A DNA stretch of 64,000 nt from Rhyzopertha dominica (lineage: Eukaryota; Arthropoda; Insecta; Coleoptera; Bostrichidae), in the NCBI GenBank assembly GCA_025024175.1, contig QCXZ01000041.1, positions 26,283,786 to 26,347,785 of the forward strand, read 5' to 3'. Positions 45,998-56,581 of the stretch are shown in pieces. Position numbers and translations under genes: made by a program. The stretch's first letter is position 1. Every line of letters begins with the position of its first letter. A model generated the notes under the pieces. That model had not been told where the DNA came from and ran no database searches. It saw nothing but the letters and a program-made list of their open reading frames with translations.

Positions 45998-46260
45998 ATG
46001 AACTGCCGCCAATTACGTCAATTCCTTCGCCTGGTCGGTTACTTCCGAAATTTTTTTCCACGGTTTGCGAAACTAACTGTACGTCTAACAAAATTATTAC
46101 AAAACGAGAAAAAATTAGTAGCAGTAGTCTATACAGATGCACAGGAAAGCATTTTAATGCAAATCAATGATGATGGCGAAAACCCTGTTGCATATGTTAT
46201 CCAACAAACAACAACTGAAAAACTACCACTCTTGTGAGCTAGAAAAATAAACCATTGTCA
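45998..46260 (+). pseudogene. Fragment of an older gypsy pol (RT connection to RNase H)
   Basis: The + frame reads QLRQFLRLVGYFRNFFPRFA and then VYTDAQESILMQINDDGENP, matching the end of gypsy RT (LxxFLGLxxYYRxFIxxFA) and the start of RNase H with its first catalytic Asp. Sequence between them is shortened. It lies 240 bp from element 2 but on the opposite strand and much more decayed, so it is a separate insertion. Confidence 0.65.
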
Positions 46261-46329
46261 AAACAATGGAGCGAATCCGGTTTTACTTCCTAGACACTGC
46301 TACGAGCGGTCAGGTCACGTTTTCTCTTT

Positions 46330-47122
46330 TTCAATTGTTAGCGCGGCACACAGCAAACTAAACTAAATTCTTGCAATTGCGTATGTATCTTTTTAAGCAT
46401 TGACCCGCCTGTGGCTAAAAATATGTTTACGTTTTCTCCTATACATTTGGCCCATTCAATGTGAGATGACTTGTCGTAATACAACTCCATTCTCTGTAAA
46501 CGTGTTGCCACTGGGGAAAAAGCTCTGGAATTTTCGTCGGTTGTAGTGCAATCCATTCGTACAGTGAAATCTGAACTCTCACTGGGTTTTTAACACTATG
46601 TAGAATGCAGGTACTTTCTGAAAATTTCTTAATGTCTTCTTCATAACAGGCTGTTTCCCATTTTTAATCACACAAATGACCTGGATTTCGACTGAGATAA
46701 TTCACGTTTCTCATTCTAGTTAGTGCCTGGCCTGTAATCGATGGAAAAAATCGTTAACCCACCAGTGGGCAATACGTCAATGAAAATGATTTTTACTGCC
46801 GTAGCCCGAACGGAATGCAGTCTGTAAAAAATACCGTCCATATAGGTTCGTGCAGAAATATACGGTTTCAACGATTGCCAGCTTTTCCAAATCGTATGAA
46901 TGGTACCGTCAAATCATAAGAACTGCTGTCATGCAGAAGTTGCAATCCCGACTTCGTAGGGTAGCCGCCGCGAACGCGCACTAGGTGTTCCGAGTCCGGA
47001 AATGATATGATAAAGTCTGTTGAATACAGCCCATGTACGGTTTATGGGTCTCCAATCGCAATAGTAAGTAGTAACTATGTGCCATACCTTTTAATGTCTT
47101 ATCAGCCTTTGCTATCATCAGC
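46330..47122 (-). other. Unidentified decayed coding-like stretch, left part
   Basis: Base composition is more balanced than in surrounding introns. Several long but broken minus-strand frames are present, for example with QLEFSL-type ends at 46338-46556 and WAVFNRLYHIISGLGTPSAR around 46950-47060. The stretch is continued at 52844 after gypsy element 3, which split it. I do not recognise the proteins. A decayed DNA virus-like or large transposon piece is possible but unsupported. Confidence 0.35.
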
Positions 47123-47126
47123 ATAT

Positions 47127-47563
47127 TGTTACGGAATTCGGGTTCGAAAATTCTGGATTTCTGATTTAAAACACTTTATTTAACAGTTCAAAACACTAAC
47201 AAGCACTATTCACAATTACTTTAACAATTAACAAACTTTACTCAACTATACACTACTTTTAAAAACACTACAGTTTTACTTATATCACTTTACAACACTT
47301 AAATCTCACTTTCCGTCACTTTTAAAACTCGCGCTCGTTCATAGACTGTCTAACTCCCTCTCACTTCCGTCTCTGGCCGCTTATATATCCGCAGACTCCC
47401 CACTTACTTGGCGTGTCTGGCACATTCGCGAAGGCTCTCGATTTCGAACCTTCCTAGACTTTACTAGAGCCTTTCGCATAGATTAATCTCGAACACTCTA
47501 GCACGTCGGGTTGCCTGCCCACAGGCGTTGAGCGGGCCGTGATACCACTGACTCTGCGTTGCA
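47127..47563 (-). repeat. 3' LTR of gypsy-like element 3
   Basis: 437 bp from TGTTACGG to GCGTTGCA on the + strand; differs from the other LTR at one position near its start (TTCTGG against TTTTGG). Confidence 0.96.
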
Positions 47564-47594
47564 CTACCCCCTCCTTAAAGACTGATCGTCCCGA

Positions 47595-50500
47595 TCAGTT
47601 CCAGTCTTCAACATTTCCGTGGTACTCACTTAAACGATTCAAGTGTACCACCTTCATCTTCGATCTTGGGCTGCGCTGGATTCTATAAACTACATCGTTA
47701 ATCCTATTCACTATACGGTAGGGTCCTTCCCAGGATGGCGATAACTTAGGTGAAAGCCCCTTCTTCCTTTGTGGATTGTAGAGCCACACTAGGTCTCCTT
47801 CGTTGAACTGTCTGGGATTGGCTCTGACATCGTACCGAGCTTTCATGCGATCGCTCGCAATGTTCATTCTCTGTCTCACCAGCTGGTGTGTTCTCAATAG
47901 CGACTCCCGAAGATTTTCGACGTAACTAGTTGCTCCCTCTTCATTGGATGTCCCCGCAGAGCCAAACACCAAATCGCAAGGCAACCTTAGTTCTCTTCCT
48001 AGAACTACTTTCGCCGGTGTCTGCCCCGTAGTCTCGTGGATGGCCGCTCTATATGCCATCAAAAACAGAGGAAGATGCTTATCCCAGTCCGTCTGGTGTC
48101 GCTCCACAACCTTGGAGAGAAACTGTTCCATTGTCCGGTTAAATCGCTCGACCATTCCATCTGATTGCGGGTGAAGCGGTGTTGTTCTGGTTTTAGTAAT
48201 ACCCAGCAAGTGACAGAGTTCTTGAAACACCCTGGACTCGAAGTTTCTTCCTTGGTCAGAATGCAGTTCCAGTGGCACTCCAAATCTGCGTACCAAATTA
48301 TCGACGAGAACTTGAGCCACTGTTGAAGCCTCCTGGTTGGGTATAGCATAGGCTTCTGGCCACTTGCTGAAGTAGTCCATAGCAACGAGGATGTACTTGT
48401 TGTTGCTGGTGGTCGTAGGAAATGGTCCGGCGACATCAATCGCAATCCTTTCGAATGGTGCTCCAACATTGTACTGCTTCATCCTTCCCTTCAGGCGTGT
48501 TGTCGGTCCTTTGGTAGCAGCGCAGGTTGAGCATTTCCTGCACCACTTTTCCACATCTTCTCGGCAGTGTACCCAGTAGAAACGCTCACGAACTTTGCCC
48601 AAGGTTTTATTCACTCCCAGGTGGGCGCCCGATGATCCTCCATGTACCTCTTCCAAAACCTTAGGTACATACTCCTTGGGTACTACCAACTGCATGGTAA
48701 CATTCCTCCCATCGGCGCTCTCCCACGCTCTCTTCAACAGGCCATTTTCTACTCGCAGGGATTCCCACTGAACCCACATCGCATTTAGGGTCGGACTTTC
48801 TGGAGACACCTCTTCCCATCCAGGTCGTTGTCTGTTTTCTTCTTTCCATTTCAGGAGGGGACCCACGTCGCTGTCTTCCTGCTGAGCCGTTCTGACTTTC
48901 TCGGCAGTCCACTCCTCGCTTTGTGTGATGGTGACTGCTCTTATATCCACCGTGCCTTCTCGTTCATCCACCTTCCTGCAGTGTTTGCATTCTCCACACG
49001 GTCTTCTCGACAAGGCATCAGCGTTGTTATGATGCCTGCCTGGACGATGCTGGATTTTGAAGTCGTACTGCTGCAGTCTCTCCATCCACCTCGCGACTTG
49101 TCCCTCCGGGTTCTTCAATCGTAGTAGCCAGGATAATGCTGCATGGTCCGTCCTTATGAGGAATTCCCGTCCGTACAGGTACTTATGGAAGTGGTCTACG
49201 GACTTCACGATAGCCAGAAGTTCTTTTCTCGTGACGCAGTAGTTCCTCTCAGGCTTAGTTAGGGCCTTGCTGTAATACTCTATTACTTTTTCTTCGCCGT
49301 CCTGTACCTGAGATAGTACAGCTCCAATCCCAACCTTGCTGGCATCTGTATCCAGAATAAACTTTCCGTGTCTTCGGGGGTATGCCAAAATTGGACTACT
49401 GCACAAGGCTGACTTCAACTTCCTGAAGGCTTCCTCATGAACGTGGCTCCATGCAAAAGTCGTCTTCGGTTCCGTAAGTTGGTGTAATGGTGCCGCGATT
49501 TTAGCGAACCCTTCCACAAATCTTCTGTAGTACGTACAAATTCCCAGAAAACTCCTCACTTCATGCTTATCCCGAGGACGTGGCCAATCGCGGATTGCCT
49601 TGATCTTGTCATCACTGGTCTGAATCCCATCCGCAGAAACCGTATGGCCAAGGAATTCCACTTTCTTCTGGAAAAGTGCACACTTCTTCGGGTTCAGCTT
49701 CAGGTTGGCTGCTCTAAACCGGTCGAATACTTCTTGTAGGTTCTTTAAATGCTCTTCAAAATCACGGCCCATAACCATAACGTCATCCAGGTAGACCAAG
49801 CAGGTTTTCCAAGTGAGTCCACGTAATACCAGTTCCATTAGTCTCTCAAATGTAGCCGGAGCGTTGCAGAGGCCAAATGGCATTACCGTGAACTGGTAGA
49901 GACCGCAACTGGTGGTGAAAGCAGTCTTCTCTTTGTCTTCTGGATGGATCCCAACCTGCCAGTATCCACTTTTCAAATCCAGTGTTGAAAACCATGTAGA
50001 TCCGGAAAGAGTGGTCAATGTGTCGTCGATTCTGGGTAGGGGATAACTGTCCTTCTTCGTTATGTCATTCAGCTTTCGGTAGTCAACACAGAATCGGAGC
50101 GTTCCATCCTTCTTGGTGACGAGAACCACTGGTGAAGACCATGGACTGTTGGACTCCTCGATTACACCTTGCTCCGTCATTTCTTTCACCATCTTCTCAA
50201 CCTGTTCTTGTCTTGCCAACGGTAGTTTCCTAGGTGCCTGTCGAATAGGTTGAGCATCTCCGGTATTGATCCTGTGCTGGACGATGTCTGTTCTCCCCAT
50301 TGGTGTGTCCGGTTCGGCAAACACATGTTGATAGCATCGTAGAAATTCTCGGACTCTTCGTGCTTCCTCCTTGGTAAGATGTTTCAAATCGATGTTGAGC
50401 TGTGCCGGCGTTCTTGGCGTCTTCTGCGTGTCTTCCATATCCTCACAGGTGTTTATCCTCGTCACGGGTGAACATGTTGCCAAGAGATCTCCTTTTTTTA

Positions 50501-51077
50501 TCGTTGTTCCCACAGGAGCAACGTTTGCAACCCTCACCGGCACCGTCTTGGAGGTCTTGATAAGAGTTCTTGCGACCAACAGGTGTTTATTTGCGTCTTC
50601 AGTAGGTTCTACTAATCCAACGCAGCTCCCAAGATCGTTCCCCATCGCAGCGTTGATGATCTGCTCGCTGCTTCCTTTTATTCGGATGGTTTCACACGCA
50701 TATAGCCTCACGCACCTTGCTTCGCCTCCAGGTGTTGATAACACGAAGCTCTCGTTTCCAATTTTCAGGATCCGCTGCTCTGGATCATACGCAAGTCCGT
50801 ACTTCCCTATCAGGTCCATCCCCATGATGAAATCGTCGTCAATGTCCGCCACTAATACCCTGTGACGTATCCGAAGCTGCCCTAGTTCAACTTCAACTTC
50901 AGCTTCACCTAACACCGGCGACGTTTCACCTGTCACTGTTCGCAGAAGAACCTTCTCCGTCAGGGGTCTCACTGTCGGTACGATGTTCTTCTTTATGATT
51001 GAAACCATAGCTCCAGTATCCACGGTCACTTGCGTCTTCTTTCCATTTACGGTTGCCATCATTGTGAGACTATCCAT
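47595..51077 (-). CDS. pol: Pol polyprotein of gypsy-like element 3 (protease, RT, RNase H, integrase)
   Basis: 1160 codons without a break. The aspartic-protease site VTVDTGAMVS is near residue 20 and MGMDLIGKYG is the second protease block. RT follows at about 290-470, with TKKDGTLRFCVDYRKLN, STLDLKSGYWQV, VMPFGLCNAPATFERLM and LVYLDDVMVMG (YxDD box). RNase H is at about 570-690 (LDTDASKVGIGAVLSQ, RNYCVTRKELLAI, RTDHAALSWLL). Integrase is at about 830-1050, with HLGVNKTLGKVRERFYW plus KCSTC, then IDVAGPFP, LHSDQGRNFES and QSDGMVERFNRTM giving the DDE residues. The C-terminal module SWEGPYRIVNRI is GPY/F. The ATG at 51077 lies 90 bp after the Gag stop, so Pol is probably made by frameshift or readthrough from Gag. 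All catalytic residues I can locate are present. Confidence 0.94.
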   Translation of the reverse strand: MDSLTMMATVNGKKTQVTVDTGAMVSIIKKNIVPTVRPLTEKVLLRTVTGETSPVLGEAEVEVELGQLRIRHRVLVADIDDDFIMGMDLIGKYGLAYDPEQRILKIGNESFVLSTPGGEARCVRLYACETIRIKGSSEQIINAAMGNDLGSCVGLVEPTEDANKHLLVARTLIKTSKTVPVRVANVAPVGTTIKKGDLLATCSPVTRINTCEDMEDTQKTPRTPAQLNIDLKHLTKEEARRVREFLRCYQHVFAEPDTPMGRTDIVQHRINTGDAQPIRQAPRKLPLARQEQVEKMVKEMTEQGVIEESNSPWSSPVVLVTKKDGTLRFCVDYRKLNDITKKDSYPLPRIDDTLTTLSGSTWFSTLDLKSGYWQVGIHPEDKEKTAFTTSCGLYQFTVMPFGLCNAPATFERLMELVLRGLTWKTCLVYLDDVMVMGRDFEEHLKNLQEVFDRFRAANLKLNPKKCALFQKKVEFLGHTVSADGIQTSDDKIKAIRDWPRPRDKHEVRSFLGICTYYRRFVEGFAKIAAPLHQLTEPKTTFAWSHVHEEAFRKLKSALCSSPILAYPRRHGKFILDTDASKVGIGAVLSQVQDGEEKVIEYYSKALTKPERNYCVTRKELLAIVKSVDHFHKYLYGREFLIRTDHAALSWLLRLKNPEGQVARWMERLQQYDFKIQHRPGRHHNNADALSRRPCGECKHCRKVDEREGTVDIRAVTITQSEEWTAEKVRTAQQEDSDVGPLLKWKEENRQRPGWEEVSPESPTLNAMWVQWESLRVENGLLKRAWESADGRNVTMQLVVPKEYVPKVLEEVHGGSSGAHLGVNKTLGKVRERFYWVHCREDVEKWCRKCSTCAATKGPTTRLKGRMKQYNVGAPFERIAIDVAGPFPTTTSNNKYILVAMDYFSKWPEAYAIPNQEASTVAQVLVDNLVRRFGVPLELHSDQGRNFESRVFQELCHLLGITKTRTTPLHPQSDGMVERFNRTMEQFLSKVVERHQTDWDKHLPLFLMAYRAAIHETTGQTPAKVVLGRELRLPCDLVFGSAGTSNEEGATSYVENLRESLLRTHQLVRQRMNIASDRMKARYDVRANPRQFNEGDLVWLYNPQRKKGLSPKLSPSWEGPYRIVNRINDVVYRIQRSPRSKMKVVHLNRLSEYHGNVEDWN

Positions 51078-51166
51078 GTTGTTGTGTCGTAGCAGGTTGA
51101 CGGAAACAATCTTGGGGGCTTTGTCTGTTCGGGCAGTCGGTGTGCGCCCCGTAACACCGACTGAAC

Positions 51167-52313
51167 TTAGTTTTTCTGCTGCTCCCGACTTCTGGACGCT
51201 GCAGGAAGTGACACCCTGCAGTCCCTCTTGAAGTGCCCCGTCCTTCCGCAGCGGTAGCAGGTCTGACGTCCCTCGGGTTTCGTTGCTGCAAGTAGCTCTT
51301 CAAGTTTTTCGATCACTCTCTTCATGGGGTCGATTTCGTCTTCTATCTGCGCCCCACGTACCTTGCACTGGCCCCAGTTAGCAGCTGAAGCTTTGTACGC
51401 TGCCTCAATTTCCAAGGCTTTTCCTAGGGCTTCTCTCGTAGTGGTGTAAGTAGCTAGCAGCAAAGCGTTCCTCACAGTATCATCTCTTACACCTTCGATG
51501 AAACTTCGCGTAGCCAGTTCCTCTAACAACTCAGCTGGGGCTGTCGGATATGCCATGTGCCTAAGCTTTCTCACGTCCGCTTCAAAATCCTGTAAGCTTT
51601 CACCGACCTTCTGCTTACGCGTCTTCAATTGCGTTCGGAACAGCTGTTGAAGGTGCTGTTCTCCAAAATGCAGTTCCAAAGCTGCTGAAAGCTTACGATA
51701 ATCGCCTTTATCCGATGCGGGTAGCGTTCGAAGCTTTGCTGGTCCACGCAAAGCCACCACCAAAGCCATAGCCTTCTCGTGGTCACTCCAGTTATCCGCC
51801 TCGCCTGCAGCTTCAAACTGTAGTTTGTAGGTCTCAAAGGATGTCTAGCCGTCATACGTTGGATGTTTGATCTTGTTGCCAACAATCACCGATGAAGCTG
51901 CCGTGCCGTTGGTTTTAATTCTTTCCAGATCGGTTTTTACCCTCAAAATTTCTTTTTCCAGCCTTTCCTTGACACATACAACTTTTCCTTCTACGTGTCC
52001 TACTTTTTCTTCTATCTGTTCTACCTTTTCTTCCACGGTATTCTGTGTGACTTTAAGCTCTTCTGTTACCCTGTCAATCCGTTCTTCAATTTTATTTTGG
52101 CTTGTTTTGATTTCCTCTATTTCGGTTTTAAGTTGTTTTTGCACAGCCGTTATTATTTCATTTTTAATTTCTTCTTGTCCGGTTTTCATTTCTCATTTCG
52201 GTTGTCATTTTTTCCTGACCGGCTGTCATATCTTCTTGCATTTTCTGCATCATCTGCATTAGCTGTTGTAGTTGTGCATCCATGTCGGCAGACTGGCTTC
52301 TTGTTACTGGCAT
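51167..52313 (-). pseudogene. Gag of gypsy-like element 3 (one frameshift, one nonsense codon)
   Basis: Coding starts at ATG 52313 with MPVTRSQSADMDAQLQQLMQ, a Gln/Met-rich helix. The frame shifts near 52185, and a second frame gives a long Lys/Glu-rich coiled coil (for example KVEQIEEKVGHVEGKVVCVK). It reaches KHPTYDG and meets a TAG at 51845-51847. After that a third segment carries the capsid-like block (LHFGEQHLQQLFRTQLKTRK, then LATRSFIEGVRDDTVRNALL) and an intact CCHC knuckle (CYRCGRTGHFKRDC). Gag forms the particle and binds RNA. Two lesions against a clean pol and near-identical LTRs are odd; sequencing errors cannot be excluded. Confidence 0.85.
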
Positions 52314-52383
52314 AAACTAGAATTTTTCAAAACTTTTCCAAACACTGTTTATCCGATCCGCAGAACACTCCAGAAATCCGAAA

Positions 52384-52400
52384 TCCCACTTCTGACACCA
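52384..52400 (-). promoter_or_regulatory. Primer-binding site, complementary to tRNA-Leu 3' end
   Basis: On the minus strand TGGTGTCAGAAGTGGGA follows the 5' LTR after two bases. It is the exact complement of a CCCACTTCTGACA-CCA tRNA end, as found in insect leucine tRNAs. It would prime minus-strand cDNA synthesis. Confidence 0.8.
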
Positions 52401-52402
52401 AT

Positions 52403-52839
52403 TGTTACGGAATTCGGGTTCGAAAATTTTGGATTTCTGATTTAAAACACTTTATTTAACAGTTCAAAACACTAACAAGCACTATTCACAATTACTTTAA
52501 CAATTAACAAACTTTACTCAACTATACACTACTTTTAAAAACACTACAGTTTTACTTATATCACTTTACAACACTTAAATCTCACTTTCCGTCACTTTTA
52601 AAACTCGCGCTCGTTCATAGACTGTCTAACTCCCTCTCACTTCCGTCTCTGGCCGCTTATATATCCGCAGACTCCCCACTTACTTGGCGTGTCTGGCACA
52701 TTCGCGAAGGCTCTCGATTTCGAACCTTCCTAGACTTTACTAGAGCCTTTCGCATAGATTAATCTCGAACACTCTAGCACGTCGGGTTGCCTGCCCACAG
52801 GCGTTGAGCGGGCCGTGATACCACTGACTCTGCGTTGCA
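52403..52839 (-). repeat. 5' LTR of gypsy-like element 3
   Basis: 437 bp, partner of 47127-47563, followed by ATAT at 52840-52843. Confidence 0.96.
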
Positions 52840-52843
52840 ATAT

Positions 52844-54005
52844 CAACCACATGAAGTTCCTTCTTCAACCACTACTCTATTGCGTAACTGGTTTCATGCG
52901 GATTGAACTTCTCCAGACGGAATCACATCAGTGATGTATGGATCTACATCTGAGTATCCGTGTTACCTGTGGCGCGGCAGCTATATTGATTTTAGTAGTT
53001 AATGAACCCATTATCATCGCTGCTGTGCTGTGATTAAAGAGACCAACATGTCCCTCCAGACTACCTACTTGGGTTTCTTGGGGGTACGAATTGTGTTTCT
53101 CCTACTCGCCTTATTCACGGTTAACGCTTGAATGTAGATCTTCAGACCGAGGTTGTTGTGTTGTTGATTGTCAGCCATGTTAGATAATTTGTACAATTTT
53201 TCAACAAAACTAACAGAATGTAAGGGTGGTGTTGATATATCCCACTTCTAAAGTTAAATAAAGAGTGGTTTCAACGCGTTATGCACAGTAATTGACTAAC
53301 ACTATTCATTGCTTGAAATACTTCGAATAAACGAACAAAGTAAGCGTAGCGCTTAGGTGTGGTAATGGTCGACCAGCCGGACTCGTAGCTCGTCCGACAA
53401 TGCCCGAAGACTGTGTGAACTACGCGCGCGCAGATTAGATAAAACTAGATGGCGGTCCGCTGCGTTATCTGCCAAACTATCAGTTTAGTAGGAAGTAGTT
53501 GCAACCTTTGTACTTTTCAAGAAACTTTATATTTAGCGGACTTAACTTGTTTTTGGAACTAGTCGTAGTGTGTCTGAAAATTTGCGCCCCAGTATGAAAT
53601 CCACTCAGTTGCAACCAGCTATCGTGCACCAAAGCAGTTTCTGTCTGTAATAAACTGTTTAATCTGTATTCCATTCTCGCATGTAACGTTGCGATTAGTG
53701 GCGCTAAAGGTGTGGCGTTTTCACATTCCTTTTCATAATATTCACTGATTCAACCCGCGATCCTTGGTGAAACATTTTGTATCAATAAAATAAAAACAGT
53801 GCAGCATGTGCTCAATATGTTTTTATACTCTAAAAAAACGAAAGGTTCGAAACAGATGTGTAAGTAATTATTAAATACTGTGAATCCCTTTTCACCTCCT
53901 TTCTAAACACGTTTTTCAGTAGCCTCATGTTACAAGTCTATTTTAAGGTAGTTCATTCCCATATGTTGAATTGTTACAAAGGTGCATTCATTGTGAAACA
54001 TTCTG
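52844..54005. other. Right part of the unidentified stretch, then intronic DNA
   Basis: 52844-53200 continues the stretch broken by gypsy element 3. On its minus strand an ATG near 53178 starts MADNQQHNNLGLKIYIQALT, which runs 35-40 codons to a stop. No family recognised. From about 53480 the sequence is ordinary AT-rich intron. Confidence 0.35.
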
Positions 54006-54131
54006 AATCAATTAAGTAACTTGGAAACAAGCTGATTAAACGTATGTGCTTTGTCTCACTCAATTTATAAGATAACTCTGATGATCGTTTCGACCTTTCA
54101 ATCAGCTTGTTTCCAAGCTACCTAGTTGATT
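54006..54131. repeat. 32-bp inverted repeat, 62-bp spacer
   Basis: 54006-54037 and 54100-54131 are inverted copies with 29 of 32 matches (core CTTGGAAACAAGCTGATT is perfect). It could be a miniature element end pair or form a hairpin in the pre-mRNA. Confidence 0.7.
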
Positions 54132-55148
54132 AGTTAATTCGCAGTTTCATAGATTAGACAAGAAGCTTATGGCATGCATACTGCACATACGATCGCAATT
54201 AATATACTTTGGAGCAAAATAATTGACTCACTAACTTGCTCAAGCTTTGAAAGCATGTGAACTCTCTTCAGTAGCACTCCTAGTAAAGTTCAAAGTAATG
54301 TTTTGAAGCTGAATAATAGACACCGTTGCACGTCTGATGTATTTTCATTTTTCTTAGACTAAAACAGGAGACGAAATGTAGTCGCAGCTAGCGAGTCAAT
54401 TGTTTTGCTCTCAACTGCAGTTACGAAAAAGTTAGACCAAATTTATTTCTGTCGAAGAGTACTTCAGTCCAGTACTGACAAAACAAGCAATTTTTTTTAT
54501 AAAAAGCTTTACAACTGTAATGGAATAAGTGTTCTTATGATTTTGAAACATATTTTATTTATTTATTTAAAATATCAAGCAAGAAGTTGTTTTAAAAAAT
54601 ATGGTGTATCTCCTAGCACCCTTGCTTTTAAGACAATGTCTCCTTTATAAAATTTACTACGGAATTATTTAGATAACAATGGAAATTTGCTGCTTTTGGC
54701 TGTAGTGAAAACATTAATGTGTTTGTCAACGGTTTCACTTAACCTTCGCGTGTTTTTAACTTAGTTATCAGAACAGAATCTGGACAGCATTTCTTTTATG
54801 ACAATGTGCAGCATCCAAATTTTCTCCAGCCCAATAATTCTAACATCCTCGCGATCATTTAGTTCGGAACCTATGTATAAACCAAGTGCACATGCAGCCA
54901 ACATGGAATCGTTTTGTACGTTTGGTGAACTGACTTCTAGCTGCCATTTACGAGATTACTTTTGAATTAAGAATATACATAAAAATATACACCTTTCATT
55001 GATTTTAGAATTTGATCTAGATTATTTATTTTTTTACCGCTAACATGCTCGTGGTCCTTCCATATCGGTAACAACAAACCCTAGAAAGGTACACAATCCT
55101 GTACTGCAAGACCGACGACCCGACAAGTACGCATCAGGGACATTGTAG
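54132..55148. other. Intronic DNA, nothing recognised
   Basis: AT-rich; no coding or repeat evidence. Confidence 0.5.
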
Positions 55149-55399
55149 AAGATGGACGAGTCATGGATGCACCACTATGATCCCGAGATCAAAGATTGAA
55201 AACATCACGGTTCTGCTCCTCCATGTAAATTCAGTCCTGCCATCTGCTGGCATGGTTTTGACGTTTTGTGTTCTGAGGAGCTCAAGGAATCATCCCGACT
55301 ATTTTCAAAAGTAACAGAGCATTACAGGGGCCTATCTCGCACAATTGAGTGGGTGCTGTTCCATCAGAATAATAATCCCAACGGTTTAATCTTATGATA
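55149..55399 (+). pseudogene. Mariner transposase remnant
   Basis: The + frame reads KMDESWMHHYDPEIKD, a stop, then SPAICWHGFDVLCSEELKES and WVLFHQNNNP. This is the order of classic mariner transposases: TMDEtWIHHY around the first catalytic Asp, VFWDxxGIL in the middle, and VLFHQDNAP around the second. Here the first Asp is kept but the second Asp of the HQDNA box reads Asn, and the rest is lost. The adjacent palindromic element at 55409 is TA-flanked but not clearly related. Confidence 0.7.
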
Positions 55400-55408
55400 T
55401 ACAGTGTA

Positions 55409-56462
55409 CAGGGTGAGCAAATAAGAGAGGTGGCCGGTCATATCTCATAAACCAGTAGCCCTAGAGCTTTGAGGTAAAAAATTTCTTGTGGCCAGGAGAG
55501 TGCTGGAAAATATTTTCGAGTTTGTAAAGTGACCACTAGAAGGCGCTGTTTTACCTCCAAATTACAAAATTAATATTTGTGTCATTTTTAGCCTAATAAA
55601 CGTCTGCGGTATTAAACATTTTAAGATTGTTTGGACTAAAATCTACCATTTTTGTTTAGAACATTTTTTTTTAAATATTAAATAAAGGAGTGGGGGATGG
55701 GTGAATACTAATATAGAAAATCGCTAATATTTCAGGTTTAGCTTGCCCGATTTCAACCAACGAGGTGTCGTTTTCAAGAGCTTATGTGCCCTTATAAAAA
55801 GCAATTTTAAGTGTCAGAACATTGTTTGTGTGTTGACCACAAGAGGGCGTTTTCTGAAGTTACTACCTAAATATAAATTTTTCTCGAAATTTTTAAATGC
55901 AAAGATATAAGGCTATTTAATTTATTTAAAGAACAATTGAATATAGATTAAAATAGTGAAAACCGCACCGTTTAAAAATTTCGAGAATTCGATTTTAGAT
56001 AGTAATTTCAGAAAACGCCCTTTTGCGATCAACACACAAACTATCTTCTGACACTTAAAATTGGTTTTTATAAGGGCACATAAGCTCTTGAAAACGACAC
56101 CTCGTTGGTTGAAATCGGTCAAGCCAAACCTGAAATATTAGCGATTTTCTACATTAATATTCACCTGCCCCCACTCCTTTATTTGACATTTAACAAAAAA
56201 AAATTCTAAATAAAAATGGTAGATTTTAGTCCAAATAATCCTAAAATGTTTAATACCGCAGACATTTATTGGGCTAAAAATGACACAAACATTAATTTTG
56301 TAATTTGGAAGTACCACAGCGCCCTCTAGCGGTCACTTTACGAACTCGAAAATATTTCCCAGCAATTTCTCTTGCCCACTTTACAAAAAAAAATTACCTC
56401 AAAGCTCTAGGGCTACTGGTTCATGAGATATGACCGGCCACCTCTCTTATTTGCTCACCCTG
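55409..56462. mobile_element. Palindromic 1.05-kb foldback element with TA flanks
   Basis: It begins CAGGGTGAGCAAATAAGAGA and ends with the inverted copy, flanked by TA (55407-55408 and 56463-56464). The arms pair almost to the centre near 55935, about 500 bp each with roughly 90% identity. Markers are GTGGCCGGTCATATCTCAT, GAAAATATTT and CAACCAACGAGGTGTCGTTT with their complements. No coding content. Confidence 0.9.
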
Positions 56463-56581
56463 TACAGTAATGGTTTAGGTTATGTACAACTTTATTTGCT
56501 TTATTCAGCGTTCGTAGCTTCGAACTGAATACACATAAGTACTTACATAACATAAACATGTACTGTCTCAAAAGCAACATA

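Larger units (their letters stand above)
47127..52839 (-). mobile_element. Gypsy-like LTR retrotransposon 3 (youngest, pol intact)
   Basis: A 5713-bp minus-strand element with 437-bp LTRs that differ at one base. It is flanked by ATAT at 47123-47126 and 52840-52843. The primer-binding site matches the 3' end of tRNA-Leu. An unbroken 1160-codon pol is preceded by a gag with two lesions. A purine run at 47564-47578 next to the 3' LTR serves as the polypurine tract. Its pol resembles the 412/mdg1 branch of Ty3/gypsy, but this was judged by eye. Confidence 0.95.

Noticed and set aside
47944..52315. Many + strand ORFs over gypsy element 3
   Set aside because: Antisense shadows of gag and pol.
52384..52400. 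Perfect tRNA-Leu 3' end
   Set aside because: Only 17 bases match and they adjoin an LTR, so it is a primer-binding site, not a tRNA gene.
54071..54100. CTGATGATCGTTTCGACC, which resembles a hammerhead CUGAUGA box
   Set aside because: No GAAA box follows the short helix on this strand, and the other strand has an extra base in the box without a helix II.
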